Positions 7,025 through 13,180 of a stretch of 15,950 nucleotides of DNA are shown in pieces; positions within the stretch are counted from its first letter, which is position 1; the number at the start of each line of letters is the position of its first letter. Position numbers and translations under genes: made by a program. The DNA is from Ruminococcus sp. UBA4275 (GTDB taxonomy: Bacteria; Bacillota; Clostridia; Oscillospirales; Ruminococcaceae). The DNA lies in NCBI GenBank assembly GCA_002395085.1, contig DGVV01000066.1, forward strand, positions 1-15,950. Direction: 5' to 3'. The notes beneath the pieces were generated by a model. It searched no databases and was not told where the DNA came from. It saw only the letters and a list, made by a program, of their open reading frames with translations.

Positions 7025-7924
7025 TTACAGCTGCTTCAGCAGCTCGTCGATTGTTGCTTTGACGGCAAGTCCCTCAGAGAATGCAGTTGCGCCGCCTGCC
7101 GCTGTACCGAGCTTTAAGGCGTATTCATAATCGCCGTTCATCGAGCCGGCGACAAAACCTGCGACCATGGAATCGCCTGCACCGACCGAATTTTTGACTT
7201 TGCCCTTGCAAACGCCGCAGCGGTGACAAATGCCATGCTCATCAATCAGCAAAGCGCCGTCGCCCGCCATAGAGATGAGTACATTCACAGCGCCCATTTC
7301 CTGCAATTTGCGCGCATACTGTTCAATCTCCGCATCCGTTTTCAGCACAGCGCCGAACATCTCACCGAGTTCAAAATTATTCGGCTTGATGAGGAACGGC
7401 TTGTACCTGAGTACATTCAGCAGAAGATCCTTCGTCGCATCGACGACGGTTTTGATTTTTCTGTCCGAGAGCCGCTGCATGATCCGCTCATAAATATCCG
7501 GCGGAAGACTGCCCGGAATGCTGCCTGCCAGAATGAGCGTATCACCGTCTTTGAGCGCATCAAGCTTTGCAAAGAGCTGTGCAAGCGCATCATCATCAAT
7601 ATCCGGGCCATGCCCGTTGACCTCAGTTTCCTCCTCTGCTTTGATCTTGACATTGATGCGGGAATTGCCGGATTTCAGCCGTACAAAATCTGATTCGATG
7701 CCCTTTGCGCGCATCCCGTTCTCGATCGCCTCACCGGTGAATCCTGCGATGAATCCGAGCGCTCTGGATGCGATTCCAAGCTCCTTGAGGACAATCGACA
7801 CATTGATGCCCTTACCGCCGAAATACATCTCCTCGGATGATGAACGGTTGACCGCACCGAGCTGCATTGCGCCGGTGTGAACCACATAGTCAATGGCAGG
7901 ATTGAATGTTACCGTGTATACCAA
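7025..7924 (-). CDS. fruK: 1-phosphofructokinase
   Basis: 299-residue PfkB-family kinase that converts fructose 1-phosphate plus ATP to fructose 1,6-bisphosphate. Visible motifs are FNPAIDYVV at the N-terminus (residues 7-15), GGKGIN (36-41), the IKPNNFE segment (179-185), and the C-terminal NSVGAGDSM (245-253) with the anion hole and catalytic Asp251. The start is TTG (7924-7922), directly after the TAG stop of the repressor gene. GGGAGGTGAT, in the last codons of that gene, is at correct spacing, so the two genes are probably translationally coupled. No ATG fits the conserved N-terminus. The neighbours fruR and fruA confirm the fructose 1-phosphate role over a tagatose-6-phosphate or 6-phosphofructokinase assignment. 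Confidence 0.95.
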   Translation of the reverse strand: MVYTVTFNPAIDYVVHTGAMQLGAVNRSSSEEMYFGGKGINVSIVLKELGIASRALGFIAGFTGEAIENGMRAKGIESDFVRLKSGNSRINVKIKAEEETEVNGHGPDIDDDALAQLFAKLDALKDGDTLILAGSIPGSLPPDIYERIMQRLSDRKIKTVVDATKDLLLNVLRYKPFLIKPNNFELGEMFGAVLKTDAEIEQYARKLQEMGAVNVLISMAGDGALLIDEHGICHRCGVCKGKVKNSVGAGDSMVAGFVAGSMNGDYEYALKLGTAAGGATAFSEGLAVKATIDELLKQL

Positions 7925-8671
7925 CTACATCACCTCCCTGATACTGGCCGCTGTGAGATATTTTCTGTCACCGATCCTGTCGGTGATAATCTGAACCTGA
8001 CTGAGCCTTGCAAATGTGACTGACGCAATCTGATCGAATTTGGAGTGATCTGACAGAACGTATGCGGTTCTGCTGTGTGCAATCACGACCGATTTGATAC
8101 TCGCCTCATTCCGGTCGGGTGTCGAAATCCCGGCAGAAAGAGAGATGCCGTTTGCGCCGATGAAGCATTTGGTGAAATTATAGTTTTGCAGGTTGCTGAC
8201 GCATTCCGCGCCGACGATTGCCTCTGTGATCAGCTTGATCTCGCCCGCCGGAAGAAAAACCTTGAATCCGCGCTGTGCCAGCTTTTTCGCGTTGACAAAA
8301 GCATTTGTGACAAAGGTCACATTCAGATCGGGGATGAAGTCAATCATCTTTTCCGTCGTCGTGCCCGCATCAATGAATACGAAGTCGCCTTCTTCGATCA
8401 GCGAAGCAGCATATCTTGCGATTGCCGTTTTTTCTTCATTACAGAGCCTTGATTTTTCTTCAATATCCTGCTCGACATTGCTGAAACGTTCATTGCGCGG
8501 CACCGCGCCGCCGTGAACCTTGACGAGCATTCCGCGTTCCGCAAGCAGATTGAGATCACGCCGGACGGTCGATTCCGATGCGCCGAGCCGTCCGCACAGT
8601 TCGCCGAGCGTGACGCTCTGTCTGTTATTCAGTTCTTCCAGTATGATCCGGTGCCGTTCTTCCGTAAGCAC
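7925..8671 (-). CDS. fruR: DeoR-family transcriptional repressor of the fructose operon
   Basis: 248 residues, standard for DeoR/GlpR regulators. The N-terminal winged helix-turn-helix (about 5-57) has the SVTLGELCGRLGASESTVRRDL signature (19-40) and the KVHGGAV wing. The C-terminal sugar-phosphate sensor domain (about 75-240) includes FIDAGTTTEKM, VTNAF, GAECV, IGANGIS and LSDHSKF. In this family the domain binds the phosphosugar inducer, here most likely fructose 1-phosphate. The start is GTG 8671 with a GGGGGAG site six bases upstream. It is the first gene of the operon and would control its own promoter through the three repeats at 8728-8757. The name fruR follows from position and family, not from direct evidence. 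Confidence 0.9.
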   Translation of the reverse strand: MLTEERHRIILEELNNRQSVTLGELCGRLGASESTVRRDLNLLAERGMLVKVHGGAVPRNERFSNVEQDIEEKSRLCNEEKTAIARYAASLIEEGDFVFIDAGTTTEKMIDFIPDLNVTFVTNAFVNAKKLAQRGFKVFLPAGEIKLITEAIVGAECVSNLQNYNFTKCFIGANGISLSAGISTPDRNEASIKSVVIAHSRTAYVLSDHSKFDQIASVTFARLSQVQIITDRIGDRKYLTAASIREVM

Positions 8672-8727
8672 TCTGATCTCCCCCTTTCATGGCAGTCTGC
8701 ATGAAAATATGTCGCGTGTTATGATTG

Positions 8728-8757
8728 CATGAATGTTTCTGAACGTTTTTGACCGTT
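8728..8757. promoter_or_regulatory. three 10-bp direct repeats, probable FruR operator
   Basis: Plus strand: CATGAATGTT, TCTGAACGTT, TTTGACCGTT, back to back with no gaps and sharing the core TGA-(A/C)-(T/C)-GTT. They lie directly downstream of the -10 box of the fruR promoter, covering the expected start site and early transcript. A 10-bp period puts all copies on one face of the helix. DeoR-family repressors commonly use short repeated sites, so FruR autoregulation is the natural reading. Confidence 0.7.
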
Positions 8758-8765
8758 TTGTTTTT

Positions 8766-8794
8766 ATTCTAGCACAATCACAGGACAAAATCAA
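8766..8794 (-). promoter_or_regulatory. promoter of the fruR-fruK-fruA-ptsH-ptsI operon
   Basis: Minus strand: TTGATT (8794-8789), 17-bp spacer, TAGAAT (8771-8766). The leader to the fruR GTG is about 90 bases. It is the only good promoter seen upstream of the five genes, which are spaced tightly enough to be one transcript. Confidence 0.75.
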
Positions 8795-8820
8795 GTGATT
8801 CCGGTCAATTTCTTTCACGT

Positions 8821-8864
8821 AAAATCATTTTTGTATGAATGCACATACAATGGTGAATGATTTT
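8821..8864. repeat. long interrupted inverted repeat upstream of the fru promoter
   Basis: AAAATCATT (8821-8829) pairs with AATGATTTT (8856-8864). An inner TTGTATG (8831-8837) pairs with CATACAA (8844-8850) around a 6-base loop. Together that is 16 paired bases in a 44-bp element about 27-70 bp upstream of the -35 box, between the divergent fru operon and the 34-codon ORF. There is no T-run on the fru side, so an operator or cruciform is more likely than a terminator. Confidence 0.55.
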
Positions 8865-8990
8865 GTGCGTTATGCCAAATAATTTGAAAGAACAGTTTCT
8901 GACAGATGCACCGGGCCGACTCCCTTCCCGTTCATATTTCGCTGCGCTTTCGCATACGCCTTTACTAAAACGGCTTCAGAGGTGATATGT

Positions 8991-9095
8991 ATGAAACCTG
9001 AAATCAAAAAGATCGTGCAGAAAAGCGCGCTGCTGTTTGGGTTGCTCGTACTCTGCGGCGCAGGATTTCAGGCGGCGCTGCTGCTTTTATCGTAG
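8991..9095 (+). CDS. 34-residue single-span membrane mini-protein
   Basis: ATG 8991 follows GAGGTGAT at about 5 bp and opens a 34-codon frame ending at TAG 9093-9095. The product has a basic N-terminus (MKPEIKKIVQK) followed by one hydrophobic span (about residues 13-33) and almost nothing after it. Good ribosome binding site, positive-inside pattern and clean composition argue for a real small gene. I do not recognise a family. It precedes the two-component/ABC operon by 300 bp and has no clear promoter of its own. The 57-bp repeat at 9074-9130 overlaps its last codons. Function unknown. Confidence 0.5.
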   Translation: MKPEIKKIVQKSALLFGLLVLCGAGFQAALLLLS

Positions 9096-9130
9096 ATTCG
9101 TTTGTTTTACTATTATCCATCTTCGCGGCA
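9074..9130 (+). repeat. 57-bp repeat, copy 1
   Basis: Matches 12947-13003 in direct orientation at 47 of 57 positions; eight of the ten differences are transitions and there are no gaps. The longest shared block is AGATTCGTT followed one base later by GTTTTACTAT. This copy begins inside the 34-codon ORF and ends 264 bp before the response-regulator start. Confidence 0.75.
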
Positions 9131-9337
9131 ACAGGTATACTTATTCATTACCAAGCATCACAGCTTCCAAGGGTGGATCCTTCCTTTATCAATAGATTCC
9201 TGAAAACACCGTTATTCTTTGATTTCTCAGGCAGTTCACGAAATTCCGGCTTGCTGCGTTTATGTACCGCTGTTTCAGAACCTATGACTGCTGTTTATAT
9301 ATGGCGTGTTCACAGCAGCGCAGGGTCGCTCTCCGAG

Positions 9338-9366
9338 TTGCATTCCGGCGCAATTTGTGCTATAAT
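9338..9366 (+). promoter_or_regulatory. promoter of the response-regulator operon
   Basis: TTGCAT (9338-9343), 17-bp spacer, perfect TATAAT (9361-9366), about 29 bp before the response-regulator ATG. The stretch 9131-9337 upstream holds nothing else that I can support. Confidence 0.85.
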
Positions 9367-9394
9367 AAAACCTGAAATTACGGGAGGTGATCTG

Positions 9395-10051
9395 ATGCCG
9401 CATATTCTCATCGTGGACGATGATACACATATCAACGAAATGCTGACGGAAGCCCTGCTGGCAGAGGGCTATACCGTTTCCGCCGCATACTCCGGCACTG
9501 AGGCTGCAATGCTTCTTTCGCAGACAAAGCCCGATCTGGTGCTGCTGGATCTGATGCTGCCGGGACTTTCCGGCGAGGCGCTGCTGCCGCAGATCCGGGA
9601 AATTCCGGTGATCGTAGTCAGTGCAAAATGCGATATTGCAGGCAAGGTCGATCTGCTGCGCGGCGGTGCGGCGGATTACATCACAAAGCCCTTTGATATG
9701 CAGGAGCTTCTGGCGCGAATCGTCGTGCAGCTGCGCGGAAAAAGCAGCGATCCTGATACGCTGGCGTTTGCGGATCTGACGCTGTATGCAGATACGCTGA
9801 CTGCGGTCATCGGCGGGGCGGAGATCCGCCTGACCAGAACCGAATGCGCTATCCTGAAACTGCTGATGCAGAATCCCCAGATGCCCGTCGGAAAGACAAC
9901 CATCCTTGAAAAAATCAGCTATGATACGCCGGACTGCACCGAGCGTTCGCTCAAGCAGCATATCAGCAATATCCGGCACAAGCTGCAGTCGGTCAGCGGC
10001 AAAGACTATATCGAAGCTGTATACGGCATCGGGTTTCGTCTGCGTTCTTGA
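9395..10051 (+). CDS. OmpR-family response regulator
   Basis: 218 residues. The receiver domain (1-112) has the acidic pocket Asp8-Asp9-Asp10, the phosphoacceptor Asp52 in LLDLMLPG, Ser76 as switch residue and Lys98 in ITKPFD. The winged helix-turn-helix domain (about 120-218) has the RLTRTECAIL start, the recognition-helix region ERSLKQHISNIRHKL and the VYGIGFRL wing. GGGAGGTGA precedes ATG 9395; the frame is open further upstream to 9173, but that part has no receiver homology and lacks a ribosome binding site. The partner is the kinase encoded three genes downstream. Its target is most likely the repeat array at 10048-10086 that starts in its own stop codon region, giving control of the ABC transporter genes. 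Confidence 0.93.
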   Translation: MPHILIVDDDTHINEMLTEALLAEGYTVSAAYSGTEAAMLLSQTKPDLVLLDLMLPGLSGEALLPQIREIPVIVVSAKCDIAGKVDLLRGGAADYITKPFDMQELLARIVVQLRGKSSDPDTLAFADLTLYADTLTAVIGGAEIRLTRTECAILKLLMQNPQMPVGKTTILEKISYDTPDCTERSLKQHISNIRHKLQSVSGKDYIEAVYGIGFRLRS

Positions 10052-10086
10052 CGAAATATTGACTTTTTCTTGTCCGGTTTCTTGAC
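10048..10086 (+). promoter_or_regulatory. four TTGAC-type direct repeats, probable response-regulator site
   Basis: TTGAC at 10048, 10059 and 10082 and TTGTC at 10070, three of them within the longer word TTCTTG(A/T)C. Spacing is 11, 11 and 12 bp. OmpR/PhoB-type regulators bind tandem direct half-sites at about 11-bp spacing as dimers, so four half-sites would hold two dimers. The array overlaps the response-regulator stop and ends 10 bp before the -10 box of the next promoter. Confidence 0.7.
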
Positions 10087-10093
10087 CTTTTTA

Positions 10094-10102
10094 TGCTATA
10101 CT
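10094..10102 (+). promoter_or_regulatory. extended -10 promoter for the ABC transporter genes
   Basis: TG-C-TATACT (10094-10102) has the TGn extension. The -35 position (about 10074-10079, CCGGTT) does not match consensus. A promoter with no -35 box just below a regulator repeat array is the usual layout of an activator-dependent promoter. It would give extra transcription of the ABC genes and kinase on induction. Confidence 0.6.
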
Positions 10103-10126
10103 GATCACAGAAAAGGAGGTCTGAAT

Positions 10127-11041
10127 ATGGACTGTGTTCTGAAAACGAACAATCTCTGCAAACATTATAAGCATTTCAAAGCGCTGGACGGTCTGACCAT
10201 GCAGGTGCCGAAGGGCGCGATCTACGGTTTTGTCGGCAGAAACGGCGCAGGCAAAACCACGCTGATCCGCCTTGTCTGCGGTCTGCAGCTGCCGACATCC
10301 GGCGAACTGGAGCTGTACGGTGTGCAGCATACCGACGCAAAAATCGCACATTCGAGAAGACGAATCGGTGCAGTTGTCGAGACACCGTCACTCTATCTTG
10401 ATATGACGGCAGAGGAGAATCTCAAACAGCAGTACCGCGTACTCGGTCTGCCGAGTTTTGAGGGCATCCCCGAACTGCTGCAGCTTGTCGGGCTCGGCGA
10501 TACGGGCAAAAAGAAAGCGCGGCAGTTTTCGCTTGGTATGCGGCAGCGTCTCGGCATTGCAGTCGCGCTCTGCGGCAATCCGGATTTTCTCGTACTCGAT
10601 GAACCGATCAACGGTCTTGATCCGGAGGGCATCATCGAAATCCGTGAGCTGATTCTAAAGCTCAACCGCGAGAAGAAAATCACCGTACTGATCTCCTCGC
10701 ACATCCTCGATGAGCTGGCAAAGCTTGCAACGCATTACGGCTTTATCAACAGTGGCAGAATCGTCCGTGAAATGAGCGCGGAGGAACTCGAAACCGCCTG
10801 CCGCAAGTGTATGCGCGTCACAGTCACCGATCCCGCAGCGCTTGCGCGTGTACTGGAACGCAAGCAGCTTGAATATCAGATTCTGGATGACACGCACGCG
10901 AATATCTTCGCAAATCCGGTGATCACAGAGCTTGTCCTTTCGCTCAAAGAGGAGGGCTGCGAGCTTGTCTCCGTTGAGGAGCATGACGAGAGCCTCGAAA
11001 GCTTCTATATCTCGCTGATCGGAGGTGGTGAGCATGTTTAA
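10127..11041 (+). CDS. ABC transporter ATP-binding protein, BcrA/LanF-like
   Basis: 304 residues. Walker A is GRNGAGKT (37-44), the signature FSLGMRQR (134-141), Walker B FLVLDEP (154-160), and the switch histidine His192 in ISSHILDEL. The position of the Q-loop is VVETPSLY with Glu85 in place of glutamine, the E-loop described for the NBDs of lantibiotic-immunity transporters (LanF) and relatives. A C-terminal extension (about 215-304) is typical of BcrA-type proteins. AAGGAGGT precedes ATG 10127. The gene overlaps the permease by 8 bp. It probably powers export or removal of a cell-envelope-active peptide antibiotic; the actual substrate is unknown. No precursor peptide or lantibiotic synthase gene is visible, so immunity/resistance is more likely than self-protection of a producer. 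Confidence 0.92.
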   Translation: MDCVLKTNNLCKHYKHFKALDGLTMQVPKGAIYGFVGRNGAGKTTLIRLVCGLQLPTSGELELYGVQHTDAKIAHSRRRIGAVVETPSLYLDMTAEENLKQQYRVLGLPSFEGIPELLQLVGLGDTGKKKARQFSLGMRQRLGIAVALCGNPDFLVLDEPINGLDPEGIIEIRELILKLNREKKITVLISSHILDELAKLATHYGFINSGRIVREMSAEELETACRKCMRVTVTDPAALARVLERKQLEYQILDDTHANIFANPVITELVLSLKEEGCELVSVEEHDESLESFYISLIGGGEHV

Positions 11042-11819
11042 GCTGCTTGGTGCCTATTTCAGCCGGCTTTCCAAATGGCTGGTCTTCCGTATTCTGCTTT
11101 TGCTGATGCTCATCGGCGGCATCGGCGCCGCGCTCCTCATGCGCAAGATTCCGGGCGCATGGAATATGCCGTACATGATGGCATATCTGATGTTTCCGCA
11201 CTATGTCGGCGTGGTCATCGGTCTGTTCAACTATCCGCTGTTCACGAACGGCACTATTCGCAACCAGCTTTCCGTCGGTCACCGCCGCAGCCATATCTAT
11301 CTGGCGGACTGGGCAGCCTCCAATGTTTTTTCGGTTGCGCTGTATCTGGTTTTCACAGTCGGATTCTTCATCACGCTGGCCCTCTGCGGCGAAGCCATGA
11401 CAGCCGGACAGAATCCGGTAATGATTGAAGGACTGCCCTCTGCAATGGAAGTCAATCCGGCGGCATCCGTATCGCTCAAGGCTGTTCTCTGCGGCGTGAC
11501 ACTTTCACTCATGCAGATCATCTTCTTTACAACTGTCACGCAGCTGTTCTGTGTGATGCTCAAGGGCGTCAAGAGTTTCCTTGCCATCTATCTCGGCAAT
11601 CAGATGCTTGTGATCGGCAGCATCGGCATTGCAGCGCTCTGCGGAAAATATGACCTGCCGGATATGCTCCTCAATCTGCTGCCGTCCGTTGTCTGTATGC
11701 GGCAAAGCTCCTTTGCGGCTGATCCCGATTTCTGGCCGGGACTTCTCGCAATGATTGCAGAAACGGTAATCGTCTATACGCTCGGCAGCCTGTATTTCCG
11801 CAAGACCGACATCAACTAA
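11034..11819 (+). CDS. ABC-2 type permease
   Basis: 261 residues with six predicted membrane spans (about 16-36, 49-69, 96-118, 148-176, 183-203, 235-255). The NGTIRNQLSVGHRRSHIYLADW segment after span 2 is the coupling-helix-like motif common in ABC-2 permeases of Gram-positive resistance transporters. ATG 11034 has GGAGGTG six bases upstream; an in-frame GTG at 11025 lies inside that site. It overlaps the ATPase gene by 8 bp, which implies translational coupling. Only one permease is present, unlike LanFEG systems that have two (E and G), so the channel would be a homodimer, as suggested for some BcrAB-like pumps. Confidence 0.87.
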   Translation: MFKLLGAYFSRLSKWLVFRILLLLMLIGGIGAALLMRKIPGAWNMPYMMAYLMFPHYVGVVIGLFNYPLFTNGTIRNQLSVGHRRSHIYLADWAASNVFSVALYLVFTVGFFITLALCGEAMTAGQNPVMIEGLPSAMEVNPAASVSLKAVLCGVTLSLMQIIFFTTVTQLFCVMLKGVKSFLAIYLGNQMLVIGSIGIAALCGKYDLPDMLLNLLPSVVCMRQSSFAADPDFWPGLLAMIAETVIVYTLGSLYFRKTDIN

Positions 11820-11833
11820 CCGGAGGTAATTCT

Positions 11834-12700
11834 ATGCTTTACAGTCTGTTCGCGATCCTGCTGGCAGCAGCGGTCATCAAAATTTACCGGCTCAAAAAAG
11901 CCGCAAGGGAGATCACTGCCGCCTTCGCGGACAGACTGCAAACTGATACAAACACCCTGATCGACATCTCCTCGCGCGATAAAGATATGTGTACGCTGGC
12001 GGACAGCATCAACACGCAGCTTCGCATTCTGCGGCAGGAGCATCTGCGCTATCATCAGGGCGACGCCGAACTGAAAAATGCCGTTACGAATATCTCACAC
12101 GATCTCCGCACACCGCTGACAGCGATCTGCGGATATCTCTATATGCTCCGGAAAACCGATGACGCCGCGCAGATGCACAAGTATCTTAAATTCATCGAGG
12201 AACGCACGGAGTCGATGAAGCAGCTCACGGAGGAGCTGTTCCGGTTTTCGGTCATCCAGTCCGCAGCACCGGAGGAACCCGCAGAGGAGGTCTGTCTCAA
12301 TCAGATGCTTGAGGACAGCATCATGGGGCATTACGGCGCCCTCAGCGAGAAAGGCATCGTCCCCGCTGTGCATATCACGGAGACAAAGGTCATCCGGATG
12401 CTGCACAAAGCGGATGTCTCCCGCATCTTTGCAAATCTGCTGAACAATGCGCTCAAATACAGCGACGGCGACCTGACGATCACCATGACGGATGCAGGCA
12501 CAATCACGTTTTCCAATGCGGCATCGGCGCTCTCCCCTGTCGATGTCAACCGGCTCTTTGACCGCTTTTATACAGTTGAAGCGGCACGTAATTCCTCAGG
12601 ACTGGGGCTTTCCATCGTCCGGACACTGACAGAGCGGATGGGGGGAACTGTCACGGCAGATTATCAAAGCGGCACACTGACAATCACCGTCACGCTTTGA
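11834..12700 (+). CDS. sensor histidine kinase with minimal membrane anchor
   Basis: 288 residues. One hydrophobic segment at the extreme N-terminus (about 2-19) is followed directly by a cytoplasmic linker; there is no extracellular sensor loop. The phosphoacceptor His89 lies in NISHDLRTPLTAI. The catalytic domain has the N box NLLNNALKY (201-209), the F-box-like LFDRFY (241-246) and the G box SSGLGLSIV (254-262). The usual DxGxG (G1) motif is not evident; the corresponding segment reads ITFSNAA. I recall the same change in related clostridial kinases, so it is probably a subfamily trait and not damage. CCGGAGGT precedes ATG 11834, 14 bp after the permease. The signal may come from the neighbouring permease. 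Confidence 0.9.
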   Translation: MLYSLFAILLAAAVIKIYRLKKAAREITAAFADRLQTDTNTLIDISSRDKDMCTLADSINTQLRILRQEHLRYHQGDAELKNAVTNISHDLRTPLTAICGYLYMLRKTDDAAQMHKYLKFIEERTESMKQLTEELFRFSVIQSAAPEEPAEEVCLNQMLEDSIMGHYGALSEKGIVPAVHITETKVIRMLHKADVSRIFANLLNNALKYSDGDLTITMTDAGTITFSNAASALSPVDVNRLFDRFYTVEAARNSSGLGLSIVRTLTERMGGTVTADYQSGTLTITVTL

Positions 12701-12721
12701 AACGGATGTTATACACAATAC

Positions 12722-12759
12722 AAAAGCAGGAGAGCGCTGAATGTACTCCCCTGCTTTTT
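12722..12759 (+). terminator. intrinsic terminator of the two-component/ABC operon
   Basis: AAAAGCAGG (12722-12730) pairs with CCTGCTTTT (12750-12758) around an interior with partial extra pairing, and ends in a run of five T. It lies 21 bp after the kinase stop. Confidence 0.88.
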
Positions 12760-12936
12760 CATGTTCAGAAATAAGTAAGCGTAAAACACCACCACATAAC
12801 ACCGGAAAAACAGCCCTCCTCGAAGGCGAGCCTGTTTGCATATCAGGTATTGAATGGCAAGCCGATTGTTCCAGCTGGCTGCGAGAAAAGCTCTGTCGGG
12901 TACTGTACCGTTTGCAGCCTCGCAAAATACATACAG

Positions 12937-12961
12937 CGCCCCGCAGGGCGATTCTGTTTTT
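12937..12961 (+). terminator. weak hairpin with T-run
   Basis: CGCCC (12937-12941), loop CGCA, GGGCG (12946-12950), then ATTCTG and five T. The T-run is six bases from the stem, which is loose for an intrinsic terminator. No plus-strand gene ends nearby beyond the stronger terminator at 12722-12759. Confidence 0.3.
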
Positions 12962-13003
12962 ATTGCAGATTCGTTCGTTTTACTATCATCCACCTTCACA
13001 GCA
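12947..13003 (+). repeat. 57-bp repeat, copy 2
   Basis: Direct-orientation partner of 9074-9130 (47 of 57 identical, no gaps). It lies 247 bp after the kinase stop, so the two copies bracket the whole two-component/ABC operon. Here it adjoins a GC-rich hairpin that the other copy lacks. Confidence 0.75.
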
Positions 13004-13136
13004 CAAATGATAGTCTTCTATCAATCTGCAAAGGCACCGCATACCTGCACTGGCTGCAGCTTTCAATTCCTAAGCATCGGGATATGTCCCGCTGCATTTA
13101 TTCTTGAAAGCATCACGATCAGGAGCGATCTTGCTC

Positions 13137-13162
13137 ACGGCGGTTTCGTGATGAATCGCCGT
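13137..13162. terminator. hairpin downstream of the second aldo/keto reductase
   Basis: ACGGCGGTT (13137-13145) pairs with AATCGCCGT (13154-13162), nine pairs including one G-T wobble, loop of eight. It lies 18 bp past the stop of the minus-strand reductase gene. There is no T-run on the minus strand, so termination efficiency is doubtful; it may act as a 3' end stabiliser. Confidence 0.4.
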
Positions 13163-13180
13163 TCTGTTGCTTGTATATAA

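Larger units (their letters stand above)
12760..13180. other. 420-bp gene-free stretch rich in dyads, candidate structured or repeated element
   Basis: No frame here has a start with a ribosome binding site and protein-like composition. The stretch contains a hairpin-forming AAACAG...CTGTTT pair (about 12804-12837) with an inner CTCG/CGAG. It also has GGCTGC...GCAGCC arms enclosing GGTAC-t-GTACC (about 12881-12919), the GCGCCC/GGGCG hairpin at 12937-12950 and the 57-bp repeat copy at 12947-13003. Long open frames on both strands through 12709-13180 look like by-products of a conserved, structured DNA or RNA element. Nature unknown. Confidence 0.4.

Noticed and set aside
9173..9394. Upstream extension of the response regulator to 9173
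   Set aside because: The added 74 residues have no homology to receiver domains, contain the promoter at 9338-9366, and the ribosome binding site and conserved N-terminus point to ATG 9395.
10048..10086. TTGAC repeats as a CRISPR-like array
   Set aside because: Units are 5-9 bp at 11-12 bp spacing, far too short; the pattern fits half-sites for an OmpR-type regulator.
12840..12930. Riboswitch in the dyad-rich region
   Set aside because: I could not match the sequence to any known riboswitch core, and there is no gene directly downstream in the matching orientation.
12709..13180. Overlapping open frames of about 90-108 codons on both strands after the kinase
   Set aside because: No ribosome binding sites, composition unlike the neighbours, overlap with a strong terminator and repeat; treated as non-coding.
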